Of a stretch of 64,000 bases of DNA, positions 52,949 to 61,466 are shown in pieces; position 1 is the stretch's first letter; the number at the start of each line of letters is the position of its first letter. The stretch lies in NCBI RefSeq assembly GCF_023499255.1, contig NZ_CP092183.1, positions 5,266,501 to 5,330,500 on the forward strand, in the 5' to 3' direction. Position numbers and translations under genes: made by a program. Source of the DNA: Couchioplanes caeruleus. GTDB taxonomy: Bacteria; Actinomycetota; Actinomycetes; Mycobacteriales; Micromonosporaceae. The notes beneath the pieces are model-generated. The model was not told where the DNA came from, did not search any database, and saw nothing but the letters and a program-made list of their open reading frames with translations.

Positions 52949-54232
52949 TCAGTTCTGCTCGCCGTTGACGCCGGCGCGGCCGGCCGGGGTCAGCGGGTTC
53001 ATCTCGGTGAAGTCCCGCGGCAGCAGGTCGAAACCCTGCCAGTGCAGCGGCATCGGGCTCTGGTCCTCGTCGCGCGGCACGTGGTGGAAGCCCACCCGCA
53101 CCCACATGACCGGGTCCTTGAGCGTCTCCTTGTCCTTGGCGAAGTCGAGGATCGACTTCTTCGACGCGCACTGCGGGTCGGCGTTGCCGGTGGCGAACTT
53201 CTCGCACGCGTGGCTCTGCGTGAAGGTCACGTCGGGCGTGGTCTCCGGGTGCGCCTCGTACCGGTCGTCGGCGCCCTGGACCAGCTCGTACGAGCGCAGG
53301 TGCCCGTCCTTGTTCTTGCTGGTCGAGCTGACCAGACGCCACCAGCGGCGGTTCACCTTGGAGAAGCTGCCCTCCTTGTCGATCGCCGTCTTGGTGGTCT
53401 TCAGCTTCGCGGTCATCGACCCCTGGCCGTTGAGCTTGGTGTCGTACTGCTCGACCTTCTCGCCGCCCTTGCCCGCGATGTTGAAGTCGACCCGCCAGAA
53501 CGCGCTGTGGTAGTGCATCGCGGCGTAGTCACGGGCGCCCTTGCCGATCGGCCAGCCCCGGTCCGCGTTGACGTAGTCGCCCGGGGACAGGTCGCCGGTC
53601 GCGCCGAGGCGGGCTGAGATCTGCCCGTCGTCGTGCAGGCGGTACTCGGTCACGTACTCGTACCAGCCGACCTTGCTGATCGCGCGCAGCACCAGGTCGT
53701 GGCCCTGCTTCGAGTAGACCGGCTCGCTGCCGTTGTCCTCGTACCCGTGCAGCCGGTACGCCAGGCCGGAGGCCTCCGCGCTGACGCACAGCACCTTGCG
53801 CCGCTCCGGCTCGGGAGCGCCGTCGGAGCCGGTACGCGCCGACCCGCCCTTGCAGTCGTCGCCGGTGAGCGTCTGCAGGTTCCAGCCGCCGAAGCCGTAG
53901 TCGGTGATGTCGTTGTACTCGGTGTCACCCGAGTCGTACGGCACGTTGAGCTGCGCGAGCCGGATCGACTCGAGCACCTGCACGGGCTCCGGGTAACGCT
54001 TGGAGGAGACGAACACCTTCTCCAGGATCAGGCCGGCCTGCTCCTGCATCCGCCAGCACAGCTGCCACGTGGTGCCGTTCGGCAGCGTCTCCTTGACCGT
54101 CGTGGACGCCGCGCACTGCTCGGCCGCGGCGGCGGCGGGCGCGGCGGCCGCGGGGCTGCCCGGGCTCGCGGCGAGCCCCAGCGAGGCCACGGTGAGCAGG
54201 GCGGCGGCGCCGGCTGTCTTCCGGTACGTCAT
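52949..54232 (-). CDS. copper amine oxidase catalytic-domain protein (secreted)
   Basis: The 427-residue protein has a Sec signal (to about residue 37). Despite low similarity it retains the copper amine oxidase active site. The catalytic Asp is in NDITDYGFGG. The quinone-precursor Tyr is in VGWYEY (family NYD/E). Copper His are HYH in AMHYHSAFWRVDFN and the third in VGFHHVPRDED, followed by MPLHWQGFDLLPRDF. The Asn before the quinone Tyr is Trp, which may affect cofactor formation. The N-terminal accessory domains are missing and appear to be encoded by the preceding gene. It would oxidise primary amines to aldehydes outside the cell. It begins 17 nt after the preceding stop. Confidence 0.75.
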   Translation of the reverse strand: MTYRKTAGAAALLTVASLGLAASPGSPAAAAPAAAAAEQCAASTTVKETLPNGTTWQLCWRMQEQAGLILEKVFVSSKRYPEPVQVLESIRLAQLNVPYDSGDTEYNDITDYGFGGWNLQTLTGDDCKGGSARTGSDGAPEPERRKVLCVSAEASGLAYRLHGYEDNGSEPVYSKQGHDLVLRAISKVGWYEYVTEYRLHDDGQISARLGATGDLSPGDYVNADRGWPIGKGARDYAAMHYHSAFWRVDFNIAGKGGEKVEQYDTKLNGQGSMTAKLKTTKTAIDKEGSFSKVNRRWWRLVSSTSKNKDGHLRSYELVQGADDRYEAHPETTPDVTFTQSHACEKFATGNADPQCASKKSILDFAKDKETLKDPVMWVRVGFHHVPRDEDQSPMPLHWQGFDLLPRDFTEMNPLTPAGRAGVNGEQN

Positions 54233-54249
54233 TGCTGGTCGGTCCCCGT

Positions 54250-54981
54250 CTACTTCAGGCGGGCGACCGTGCGCCCGGAGAGGTCGATGATGATGTCGTT
54301 CACGTCGATGAACAGCCCGTCGCCGGTCTCCACCACGAGCTGCAGGCAGCGGTGCTTGCCGCACTGGGCGGCGCTGGTGTCGGCCGGGCGGGCCTTGTAG
54401 ACGTGCGCCTTGACGGTCAGGCCGTCCTTGCCGGCGAACTGCTTCCCGGTCGCCTTCTGGTACGCGTCCTTCAGCTCGGACACCAGCGGGTCCGCCAGCA
54501 GCATGTCGAGCGCCGTGGCGACCTCACGCTCCGACGCCGGCCGCTGCATCCCGGCGGCCGAGTAGGACCCGGCCAGCTTGCCCGCCTTCAGGTCGACGAC
54601 CTGCTTGACGAGCTTGTCGGTCCTGTAGTCGTAGTAGTACAGCTCGGCGCGGCGCCCGCCACCGTCCGCGAGCACGTCCGCGGACAGGTATTCGGGTCCC
54701 TTCGCGCCGGTCACGTCCTCGGCGCCGGCGGCGAGCTCCGGCGTCACCGCGAGCTCCCGCGCCCGGTCCACCTCACCGCTGGTCAGCGCGTCCCGGCCCA
54801 CCCCCGCGGCCGGTTCCGGTCCCGGGTCCGGATTCGACACCCGCGGCTGCTCCCCCGCGGCGCCCGGCGCCGGGCTCGGCGACGGTGCCGCGTTCGCGTG
54901 CCACGAGGCCACCCCGAAGGCGGTCACCGCGGTCACGGTCGCGATGCCCAGCCCCCAGCCCCATGTTCTCCGACGACCCAT
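54250..54981 (-). CDS. copper amine oxidase N-terminal-domain-like protein
   Basis: The 243-residue protein starts MGRRRTWGWGLGIATVTAV, a signal or anchor helix, after ribosome site GGGGGAGGA. A Pro/Gly-rich linker leads to a domain (about 115-243) resembling the N2/N3 domain of copper amine oxidases: AELYYYDYRTDKLVKQVVDL with AGKLAGSYSAAGMQRPASER, REVATALDMLLADPLVSEL and a final strand IDVNDIIIDLSGRTVA. It directly precedes the catalytic-domain gene, so the two probably assemble into one enzyme. The family match is by pattern and could be checked by structure prediction. Confidence 0.6.
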   Translation of the reverse strand: MGRRRTWGWGLGIATVTAVTAFGVASWHANAAPSPSPAPGAAGEQPRVSNPDPGPEPAAGVGRDALTSGEVDRARELAVTPELAAGAEDVTGAKGPEYLSADVLADGGGRRAELYYYDYRTDKLVKQVVDLKAGKLAGSYSAAGMQRPASEREVATALDMLLADPLVSELKDAYQKATGKQFAGKDGLTVKAHVYKARPADTSAAQCGKHRCLQLVVETGDGLFIDVNDIIIDLSGRTVARLK

Positions 54982-55111
54982 GTCCTCCCCCTCTTCGATG
55001 TATCGCGGGGAGCATGCCGGTCGATCCGTGAGACCACGGTGAGCCCAAAGATCAAAGTCATCTAAGTACGGCCACAGCCCCGTCGGCAGGTCCACGGCTC
55101 CCCCGGCGTTC

Positions 55112-55117
55112 TAGGAT
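55112..55117 (+). promoter_or_regulatory. -10 element TAGGAT of a likely leaderless mRNA
   Basis: The hexamer ends 6 nt before the ATG at 55124 of the LLM oxidoreductase gene, without a ribosome site. Confidence 0.55.
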
Positions 55118-55123
55118 CACGCC

Positions 55124-56155
55124 ATGGCGCCCGTGGAATTCGGATTGGACACGTTCGGTGACGTCACCGTCGGCCCGGACGGTGAGCTGCTGCCGTACGC
55201 GCAGGTCATCCGGAACGTAATTGACCAGGCAGTCCTCGCGGACGAGGTCGGTGTGGACGTGTTCGGCCTCGGTGAGCACCACCGCGACGACTACGCCGTG
55301 TCAGCGCCGGAGATCGTCCTGGCGGCCGTCGCCGCACGCACCCGCCGGATCAAGGTGGGCACCGCGGTGACCGTGCTCAGCTCCGACGACCCCGTCCGGG
55401 TGTACGAGAGGTTCGCCACTCTGGCGGCGATCTCCGACGGCCGGGCGGAGATCACCCTGGGCCGCGGCTCCTTCACCGAGTCGTTCCCGCTGTTCGGCTA
55501 CGACCTCGCCGACTACGACCGGCTCTTCGCGGAGAAGGCCGACCTCATGGCGGAGCTGCTGACCGAGAAGGCGGTGACCTGGCAGGGCACGGTCCGCCCA
55601 CCGCTGGACGACCAGGAGGTGTACCCGAAGACCGAGGCCGGCCGCATCCCCACGTGGATCGGCGTGGGCGGCAGCCCCGAGTCGGTGGTCCGCGCCGCCC
55701 AGTACGGCTTCCCCATGGTGCTGGCCATCATCGGCGGCGACCCGGCCCGCTTCGCCCCGTACGTCGATCTGTACCACCGCGCCCTGGCCGAGTTCGACCG
55801 CGAACGGCTCCCGGTGGCGGTCCACGCGCCCGGCTTCCTCGCCGCCACCGACGAGGAGGCGACCGAGACCCTGTGGCCGCACGCGCAGCGAGCCCTCACC
55901 CGCATCGGCGCGGAACGCGGCTGGCCCCCGCTCACCCGCGACCGCTTCGAGGCGGACATCGCCGAGGGCGCCTGGCACGTCGGCTCCCCGGCGACGGTGG
56001 CCGCCAAGATCGCCCGTACGGTCACCGCCCTCGGCATCCAGCGCTTCGACCTCAAGTACTCCGCGGGAACCCTCCCCCACGAGTCCCTGATGACGGCGAT
56101 CCACCTCTACGGCACCGAGGTCATCCCCCGCGTCCGCGAACTCCTCGGCGAGTGA
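55124..56155 (+). CDS. LLM-class flavin-dependent oxidoreductase
   Basis: The 343-residue protein is a luciferase-like TIM barrel: FGLDTFGDVTVGPDG, ADEVGVDVFGLGEHHRDDYA, RIKVGTAVTVLSSDDPVRVY, EITLGRGSFTESFPLFGYDL, IPTWIGVGGSPESVVRAAQ and HVGSPATVAAKIARTV. It uses FMN or F420 with an unknown substrate. It may belong to the group without strict luciferase activity. The nitroreductase gene follows 55 nt later under its own promoter, giving a small flavin-enzyme cluster. Confidence 0.88.
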   Translation: MAPVEFGLDTFGDVTVGPDGELLPYAQVIRNVIDQAVLADEVGVDVFGLGEHHRDDYAVSAPEIVLAAVAARTRRIKVGTAVTVLSSDDPVRVYERFATLAAISDGRAEITLGRGSFTESFPLFGYDLADYDRLFAEKADLMAELLTEKAVTWQGTVRPPLDDQEVYPKTEAGRIPTWIGVGGSPESVVRAAQYGFPMVLAIIGGDPARFAPYVDLYHRALAEFDRERLPVAVHAPGFLAATDEEATETLWPHAQRALTRIGAERGWPPLTRDRFEADIAEGAWHVGSPATVAAKIARTVTALGIQRFDLKYSAGTLPHESLMTAIHLYGTEVIPRVRELLGE

Positions 56156-56198
56156 GACTGACCGCCTGACCGCCCAGGGTCCGGTCGACGAGCCCCGA

Positions 56199-56204
56199 TA
56201 CATT
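56199..56204 (+). promoter_or_regulatory. -10 element TACATT of a likely leaderless mRNA
   Basis: TANNNT followed by exactly 6 nt and the nitroreductase ATG at 56211. Confidence 0.55.
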
Positions 56205-56210
56205 GCCGCC

Positions 56211-56816
56211 ATGGAATTCCAGGACGTCGTCCGTCGCCGCCGTATGGTTCGCCGCTACGACGCGGGCCGGCCGATTCCGCCGGAGGTCGTGGAGCGCATC
56301 GTGGACAACGGCCTGCGGGCGCCCTCCGCCGGCTTCTCGCAGGGCTGGGGCTTCCTGGTGCTCGACCGGCCCGCCGACCTCGAACGCTTCCGCACCGCCG
56401 TACGTCCCGCGGACAACCCCGATCGCTGGTTCGCCGCGAACGTCGAAGCGCCACTGCTGATCGTCGCCCTGTCGAACAAGGACGCGTACCTCGACCGCTA
56501 TGCGCAGACCGACAAGGGCTTCACGGACCGCTCGGACGCCTGGTGGCCGGCGCCGTACTGGGACATCGACACCGGCTTCGCCTCGCTGCTCATGCTGCTG
56601 ACCGCCGTCGACGCGGGCCTCGGAGCCTGCTTCTTCGGCCTCCCGGCGGACCGGGTCGAGGCGTTCCGCGCGGAGTTCGGCGTCCCCTCGCACTTCGCGC
56701 CGATCGGGGCGATCTCGGTGGGATACAGCGACGAACCTCCCCGCGACCTGCGCGACCGCCGCCGCCCGAAGACCGACGTCGTCCACCGTGGCCACTGGCA
56801 GCAGCCGGCGCAATGA
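56211..56816 (+). CDS. nitroreductase-family protein
   Basis: The 201-residue protein has the FMN-binding start VVRRRRMVRRYDAGRPIPP and LRAPSAGFSQGWGFLVLD, then FASLLMLLTAVDAGLGACFF and IGAISVGYSDEPPRD. It would reduce a nitro or other electron-poor substrate with NAD(P)H. It follows the LLM flavoprotein gene, and both lack typical ribosome sites. Confidence 0.88.
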   Translation: MEFQDVVRRRRMVRRYDAGRPIPPEVVERIVDNGLRAPSAGFSQGWGFLVLDRPADLERFRTAVRPADNPDRWFAANVEAPLLIVALSNKDAYLDRYAQTDKGFTDRSDAWWPAPYWDIDTGFASLLMLLTAVDAGLGACFFGLPADRVEAFRAEFGVPSHFAPIGAISVGYSDEPPRDLRDRRRPKTDVVHRGHWQQPAQ

Positions 56817-56965
56817 CCGGCCCGAACGCCGGCCCGCGACGACCTCGGCTTTCCCCCTGCGGGACCGGCTGGGGGCCACCGACGGACGCAAGCTCCTGAA
56901 CCCACGGTGTCAGCTCGGCTGGGCGACGACCCGGATGGGACCTGCGGGGGGTGAGATGCGGGCGT

Positions 56966-57787
56966 TCAGGGGTTGATCTGGGCGACTCCCGCGACCACCG
57001 CCATGCCGTGCGGGTCGCCGTCGCCCGCGTCCGGCCATTCGTGGACCCAGACCAGGCCGGGCTGCACGAGCTCCGCGTTGCCGAAGAAGCGCAGGATCTC
57101 GCCGCGGGTGCGGCCGTGGGCCGCCGAGACGTCCGTGCGGCGGTACAGGGCCGCGACCTGCTCCGAGGCCGCGTCCGCCGGGGTGTCCGACACGCCGTGC
57201 GAGATCACCACGTACGAGCCGGGCGGCAGCGCCGCGCGGAGGCGGTCGACCGCGAGGTACGCGTCGTCGTCCGGCACGAAGTGGAGCATCGCCACGAGCA
57301 GCAGCCCGATCGGCCGGTCCAGGTCGAGCAGGTCGCGGACGGCGGGGTGGTCGAGGATGGCCTCGGGGAAGCGCATGTCGGCCTGGACCGCCGCGGCCCC
57401 CGGGTTGTCCTTGAGGATGTCGTTGCTGTGCGCCACGGCCACCGGATCGATGTCCACGTAGACCACCCGCGCCCCGGGTTCGCGGCGCTGGGCGATCTCG
57501 TGGACGTTGCCGACCGTCGGGATGCCGCTGCCGATGTCGAGGAACTGGCGTACGCCGCGCTCCAGGAGGTGTTCCACGGCCCGGCTGAGGAAGGCGCGGT
57601 TGGCCCGGGCCATGTCGCCGGCGCCCGGGATCGCGGTGAGCAGCCGCTTGGCCGCCTCCCGGTCCGCGGCGAAGTTGTGGTTGCCGCCGAGCAGCGCGTC
57701 ATAGATGCGGGCGCTGCTGGGGCGGGTGGAGGGATCCGCGTCGGCGTCGGCCATGCCGAGGAACCCTACTCCACTGTGGTCGGTCAT
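56966..57787 (-). CDS. SAM-dependent methyltransferase, DUF574 type
   Basis: The 273-residue protein shows RIYDALLGGNHNFAADREAA, FLDIGSGIPTVGNVHEIAQ (SAM loop), ARVVYVDIDPVAVAHSNDIL and RPIGLLLVAMLHFVPDDD, the DUF574/Methyltransf_19 pattern common in actinobacteria. Substrates are unknown. ATG 57787 overlaps the GGDEF/EAL stop by 4 nt, so it is the last gene of a three-gene operon led by a sigma factor. Confidence 0.85.
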   Translation of the reverse strand: MTDHSGVGFLGMADADADPSTRPSSARIYDALLGGNHNFAADREAAKRLLTAIPGAGDMARANRAFLSRAVEHLLERGVRQFLDIGSGIPTVGNVHEIAQRREPGARVVYVDIDPVAVAHSNDILKDNPGAAAVQADMRFPEAILDHPAVRDLLDLDRPIGLLLVAMLHFVPDDDAYLAVDRLRAALPPGSYVVISHGVSDTPADAASEQVAALYRRTDVSAAHGRTRGEILRFFGNAELVQPGLVWVHEWPDAGDGDPHGMAVVAGVAQINP

Positions 57788-59868
57788 GAGGCCACCCGTC
57801 CCGGTACCGGCACGAGCTTTCCCGTACGCCGCAGCAGCGCCGGAACCTGGTGCGGGGTCGTGGGCGCACCGTAGCGCAGCCCCTGGGCGCCGTCGCAACC
57901 CGTGCCGACCAGCGTGGCGGCGCGCAGCTCGTCGTCGACGCCGTGCACGGTCAGCGTGAGGCCGAGCGCGTGCGCCATGCGGGCCATGCCGGCGACCAGG
58001 TCCCGGTCGGCCTCGGCGCTCGCCGGGTTGTCGTGCAGCAGGCTCGCCGGGGTACGCAGCCCGTGCACCGGCAGATCCCGCAGGTACGCCAGGCTGCTCG
58101 GCCCGGTGCCGAAGTCGTCCAGCACGATGCGCACGCCCAGCGCGGCCAGGGCGGCCAGCACCGTGTGGCTGTGCGCGCCGGCGGGCACCGCGTCGATGCC
58201 AGAGAGGTGCAGGTGCAGCCGCTTGGGTGGGAGGCCGCTGCCCGCGAGCGCCTCGCGGACCAGCTCGACAGCGTCCGGGTAGCCGATCTGGTGCACGGGC
58301 AGGTCGAGCCCGACGAACGGGCCCTTCTTGCCGCCGTCCCACTGCATCGCCTGCCGGCACGCCTGGTCCACGAGGCTGCCCGCCAGCCGCATGGTGGTCT
58401 CCCGGTCCCCGGTGAGCTGGCCGATCCGGCCGAGGTCGAGCGTGCCGAGGTGCGGGTGCCGCCAGGCCATCCGGGTGTGCAGCCCGGCGATGCGCCCGGA
58501 GCTCAGCTTGACGATCGGCTGGTACGTGGCCGGCCTGGTGACCAGCCCCGCCACCGCGGTCGTGCCGCCGCCCCGGCCGGTGTCGGCGGGCTGCGCGTCG
58601 TACAGGGCCCAGCCGCTGCTGCCGGCGCGGGCCTGGCGTACGGCGATCTCCGCGTCGACCAGCACCCGCCCGGCGTCGAGCCCCTCGGTCGGCACGTCGA
58701 CCACGCCGACGTGGGCGCCGAGCCCGGCGGTCAGGCCGGTGCCGGGCAGCGAGGCCGGCTCGCGCAGCGCCGCGGTGATCCGCTCGGCCAGCTCGGCCAG
58801 GTGCGCGATGCCGCCGCTGTCCTGCACGAGCACCGCGAAGGTCTGCCCGCCGTGCCGGGCCAGCAGGTAGTCCGGGTGCCGGGCGAGGAGCTGCAGCCGA
58901 CGGGCCACCTCGGCGAGCACGTGGTCGCCCGCGTCGGCGCCGAACTGTTCGCAGACGGCGGCGTGCCCGCCCAGGTCGATCAGGCACACCCCGACGTGCC
59001 GGCCGGGGTCGCCGCCGTGCCCGGCCTGTTGCAGGCGCTGCACCAGCCGGGACTTGTTGGCCAGCCCGGTCACCGGGTCGTAGAACGCCAGCCGGCGGTA
59101 GCGGGCCTCGCTGTCCTGCAGTGCGAGCTGGAACTCGCGGGCCGCCCGCTGCGTGGCGCGGTGCAGCGACTCCTGCTGGGCGAGGGTGCGCGCCTGCAGG
59201 GCGGCGGCGAACCCGGCGGCGAACGCGCCGGCCACCTGCCGGGCCGGGGGCCGCAGCTCGTCGCCGTCGGCCAGGTGGTCGAGCACCACAGCCATCGTCG
59301 CGGGCAGCGCCTCGGGCCGGCCGATGCCGAGGGCGACGACCTCCAGGCCGATGCGGTAGGCGGCGTCCACGTCGGCCGGGGAGGCGTGCGCCGCGTCGTG
59401 CAGGCAGGCGGCGTACACGCCGAGCGTCTGCGCCGCGACGGGCCCGGCAACGGGCAGGTAGACGCCGGCGGCGGTGGCGGCCGCCAGCCAGGTCTCACCG
59501 ACCGTGCGCCCGAGGTCCGTCGCGGCGGGCATGGGGGCCAGCTCCACCGGGGCGGGGGCGGCCGGGGCGCCGGCGAGCGTGCGCCGGGCGCTCTGCACCG
59601 TGCGGGCCGCCTGGTCCAGGGCGGCGTCGGTGTAGCGCAGCGCTGTCTCCAGGGCGGCGGCGACGATGCCGTCAGCGCGCTGCCGCGCGTCCTCGATGAG
59701 CCGGTCGGCGGCGCCGTCGCCGGTGGCCGACGGAGTGGGTTCCTCGTCGGGCACGGGGTCGTAGCCGCACTCCTGGAGGATCTGGTTGAGCGCGGCGATC
59801 ATCATCGCGTGGGTGAGCACCGGGTCGTCCCCGTCGGGAGCGTCCCCGGGCCGGCCGGGCTCGGCCAT
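57784..59868 (-). CDS. degenerate GGDEF/EAL-domain protein
   Basis: The 694-residue soluble protein has an N-terminal helical region (about 1-250) and then GGDEF-like (about 265-425) and EAL-like (about 445-690) domains. The diguanylate cyclase motif is ARHGGQTFAVL instead of GGDEF, and the EAL motif is AGLHTRM; DDFGTG is kept but other metal Glu positions look lost. The protein therefore probably does not make or break c-di-GMP but binds it or proteins. Its ATG overlaps the sigma-factor stop by 1 nt (TGATG). Co-expression with a sigma factor suggests a regulatory link. Confidence 0.85.
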   Translation of the reverse strand: MAEPGRPGDAPDGDDPVLTHAMMIAALNQILQECGYDPVPDEEPTPSATGDGAADRLIEDARQRADGIVAAALETALRYTDAALDQAARTVQSARRTLAGAPAAPAPVELAPMPAATDLGRTVGETWLAAATAAGVYLPVAGPVAAQTLGVYAACLHDAAHASPADVDAAYRIGLEVVALGIGRPEALPATMAVVLDHLADGDELRPPARQVAGAFAAGFAAALQARTLAQQESLHRATQRAAREFQLALQDSEARYRRLAFYDPVTGLANKSRLVQRLQQAGHGGDPGRHVGVCLIDLGGHAAVCEQFGADAGDHVLAEVARRLQLLARHPDYLLARHGGQTFAVLVQDSGGIAHLAELAERITAALREPASLPGTGLTAGLGAHVGVVDVPTEGLDAGRVLVDAEIAVRQARAGSSGWALYDAQPADTGRGGGTTAVAGLVTRPATYQPIVKLSSGRIAGLHTRMAWRHPHLGTLDLGRIGQLTGDRETTMRLAGSLVDQACRQAMQWDGGKKGPFVGLDLPVHQIGYPDAVELVREALAGSGLPPKRLHLHLSGIDAVPAGAHSHTVLAALAALGVRIVLDDFGTGPSSLAYLRDLPVHGLRTPASLLHDNPASAEADRDLVAGMARMAHALGLTLTVHGVDDELRAATLVGTGCDGAQGLRYGAPTTPHQVPALLRRTGKLVPVPGRVAS

Positions 59869-60503
59869 CAGCTCTCGCCTCCAAGATCAGGCTGGGACTG
59901 CGGCGCGCGCTGGGTGGGGATCGCCTGCCAGAGGGCGACGGCCTGACGGCGGCCCAGCTTCAGCGCGGTCCGTACCGCCTCGGGGGTCTTGCCGACCCGG
60001 GCGGCGATCTCCGACGGGGTGAGGCCCTGCGCGGAGAGCTCGAGCGCCTCGCGGCGCGCGGGCGGCAACTGCGCGAGCACACCGGAGAACCATTCCTGCA
60101 GCTCGTACGCGACCAGCCCCGGGTCGTCGGCGCGGCCCTCCTCGAGCTCGGCGACGTCGGCGACGAGCACTTCGTCGCCGTGGCCGCCGGCGCGGCGCTG
60201 CTTGAGCCAGTGCGAGCGGGCGGCGGCGCGGACCCAGGCGACCGGGTGGGTCAGGTCGGACCAGCGCCGCAGGGCCTCCCGGATGGCCTCGGCGACCGCG
60301 TCCTGCGCCTCCCAGCGGTCGGCGCCCTCGCGCAGCAGGTTGCGGACGAGCCCTTCCCAGTAGCGCCGGAAGAACTCCTCGATCTCGGCGGCCGGGGGCG
60401 GGTTCGCGATGGCCGGTCGTGACGGGGCCGGTTCCCCGTCCGCCACCTCCGGCGCGCCGTGCGCTTCCACCACCGCTGCCTCCGTCCGCCATCGAACACC
60501 CAC
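59868..60503 (-). CDS. RNA polymerase sigma-70 family (ECF-like) factor
   Basis: The 211-residue protein has region 2 (about 40-110; EIEEFFRRYWEGLVRNLLRE, HPVAWVRAAARSHWLKQRR) and region 4 (about 140-195; LPPARREALELSAQGLTPSE, IAARVGKTPEAVRTALKLGR). It would direct RNA polymerase to specific promoters. No anti-sigma factor lies nearby; the operon partner is the GGDEF/EAL protein. The start is GTG 60503 within the dyad 60502-60513. Confidence 0.8.
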   Translation of the reverse strand: MGVRWRTEAAVVEAHGAPEVADGEPAPSRPAIANPPPAAEIEEFFRRYWEGLVRNLLREGADRWEAQDAVAEAIREALRRWSDLTHPVAWVRAAARSHWLKQRRAGGHGDEVLVADVAELEEGRADDPGLVAYELQEWFSGVLAQLPPARREALELSAQGLTPSEIAARVGKTPEAVRTALKLGRRQAVALWQAIPTQRAPQSQPDLGGES

Positions 60504-60513
60504 CTAAGTAGGT
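60502..60513. promoter_or_regulatory. ACCTAAGTAGGT dyad at the sigma-factor start
   Basis: A 5-bp inverted repeat with a 2-nt centre overlaps the GTG of the sigma gene. It may be an operator, or it may reflect a start slightly further downstream. It also lies in the divergent promoter region of the phosphoesterase gene. Confidence 0.35.
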
Positions 60514-60620
60514 CCACAGCGGAGGGTCGGCGTGACAGCGGAGGCCAAGATTCTTTTGTCGGCGCAGGCCGGGCATAGTGGCCGGGGAGCGCCGAACATC
60601 GACCCCAACGGGAGGCACGG

Positions 60621-61466
60621 GTGACGGGAACCCTGTACGCCGTCAGCGACCTGCACGTGGCGTACGCCGAGAACCGCAAGCTGGTCGAGGACCTGCACCC
60701 GGCGTCGCCGCAGGACTGGCTGATCGTGGCCGGCGACGTCGCGGAGGTGTTCGGCCACGTCGAGACTACGCTGCGGCTGCTGCGGTCCCGATTCGCCGAG
60801 GTGATCTGGGCGCCGGGCAACCACGAGCTGTGGACGCACCCGAAGGATCCGGTGCAGCTGCGCGGGGTGGCCCGCTATGAGCGCCTGGTGGCCATGTGCC
60901 GGGAGATCGGCGTGCGCACGCCGGAGGACGAGTACGCGGTCTGGCACGGCGAGGGCGGCCCGGTGACGATCGCGCCCCTGTTCCTGCTGTACGACTACAC
61001 GTTCCGGGCGCCGGGCACCACCACGAAGGAGGAGTCGCTGGCGTACGCGTACCGCACGGGCGTGGTCTGCACCGATGAGCAGATGCTGCATCCGGACCCG
61101 TACCCCGATCGGGAATCCTGGTGCCGTGCCCGGGTGGCGGCGACCGAGCGGCGTCTCGCCGCGCTGGATCCGGCCCTGCCGACCGTGCTGGTGAGCCACT
61201 GGCCGCTGCACCGGCACCCGACCGAGGTGTTGTGGTATCCCGAGTTCGCGCAGTGGTGCGGCACCGAGCTGACCGCGGACTGGCACACCCGGTTCCGCGC
61301 GGCGGCCGCCGTCTACGGGCACCTGCACATCCCGCGGGTGACCTGGCAGGACGGGGTGCGCTTCCACGAGGTGTCGCTCGGCTACCCCCGCGAGTGGGGC
61401 CGGCGCGAGGGCGAGCCGGTGCTGCTCAAGCCGGTGCTGGAGGAGGTCACGCCACCCGGTTCCTGA
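60621..61466 (+). CDS. calcineurin-like metallophosphoesterase
   Basis: The 281-residue protein has the metal-binding blocks YAVSDLHVAYAENRK, LIVAGDVAEVF, WAPGNHELW, VLVSHWPLHRHP and VYGHLHIPRV. It hydrolyses a phosphoester with a two-metal centre. GTG 60621 follows ribosome site GGAGG. The last 20 bp overlap the 3' end of the GlxA-type gene on the other strand. Confidence 0.9.
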   Translation: MTGTLYAVSDLHVAYAENRKLVEDLHPASPQDWLIVAGDVAEVFGHVETTLRLLRSRFAEVIWAPGNHELWTHPKDPVQLRGVARYERLVAMCREIGVRTPEDEYAVWHGEGGPVTIAPLFLLYDYTFRAPGTTTKEESLAYAYRTGVVCTDEQMLHPDPYPDRESWCRARVAATERRLAALDPALPTVLVSHWPLHRHPTEVLWYPEFAQWCGTELTADWHTRFRAAAAVYGHLHIPRVTWQDGVRFHEVSLGYPREWGRREGEPVLLKPVLEEVTPPGS

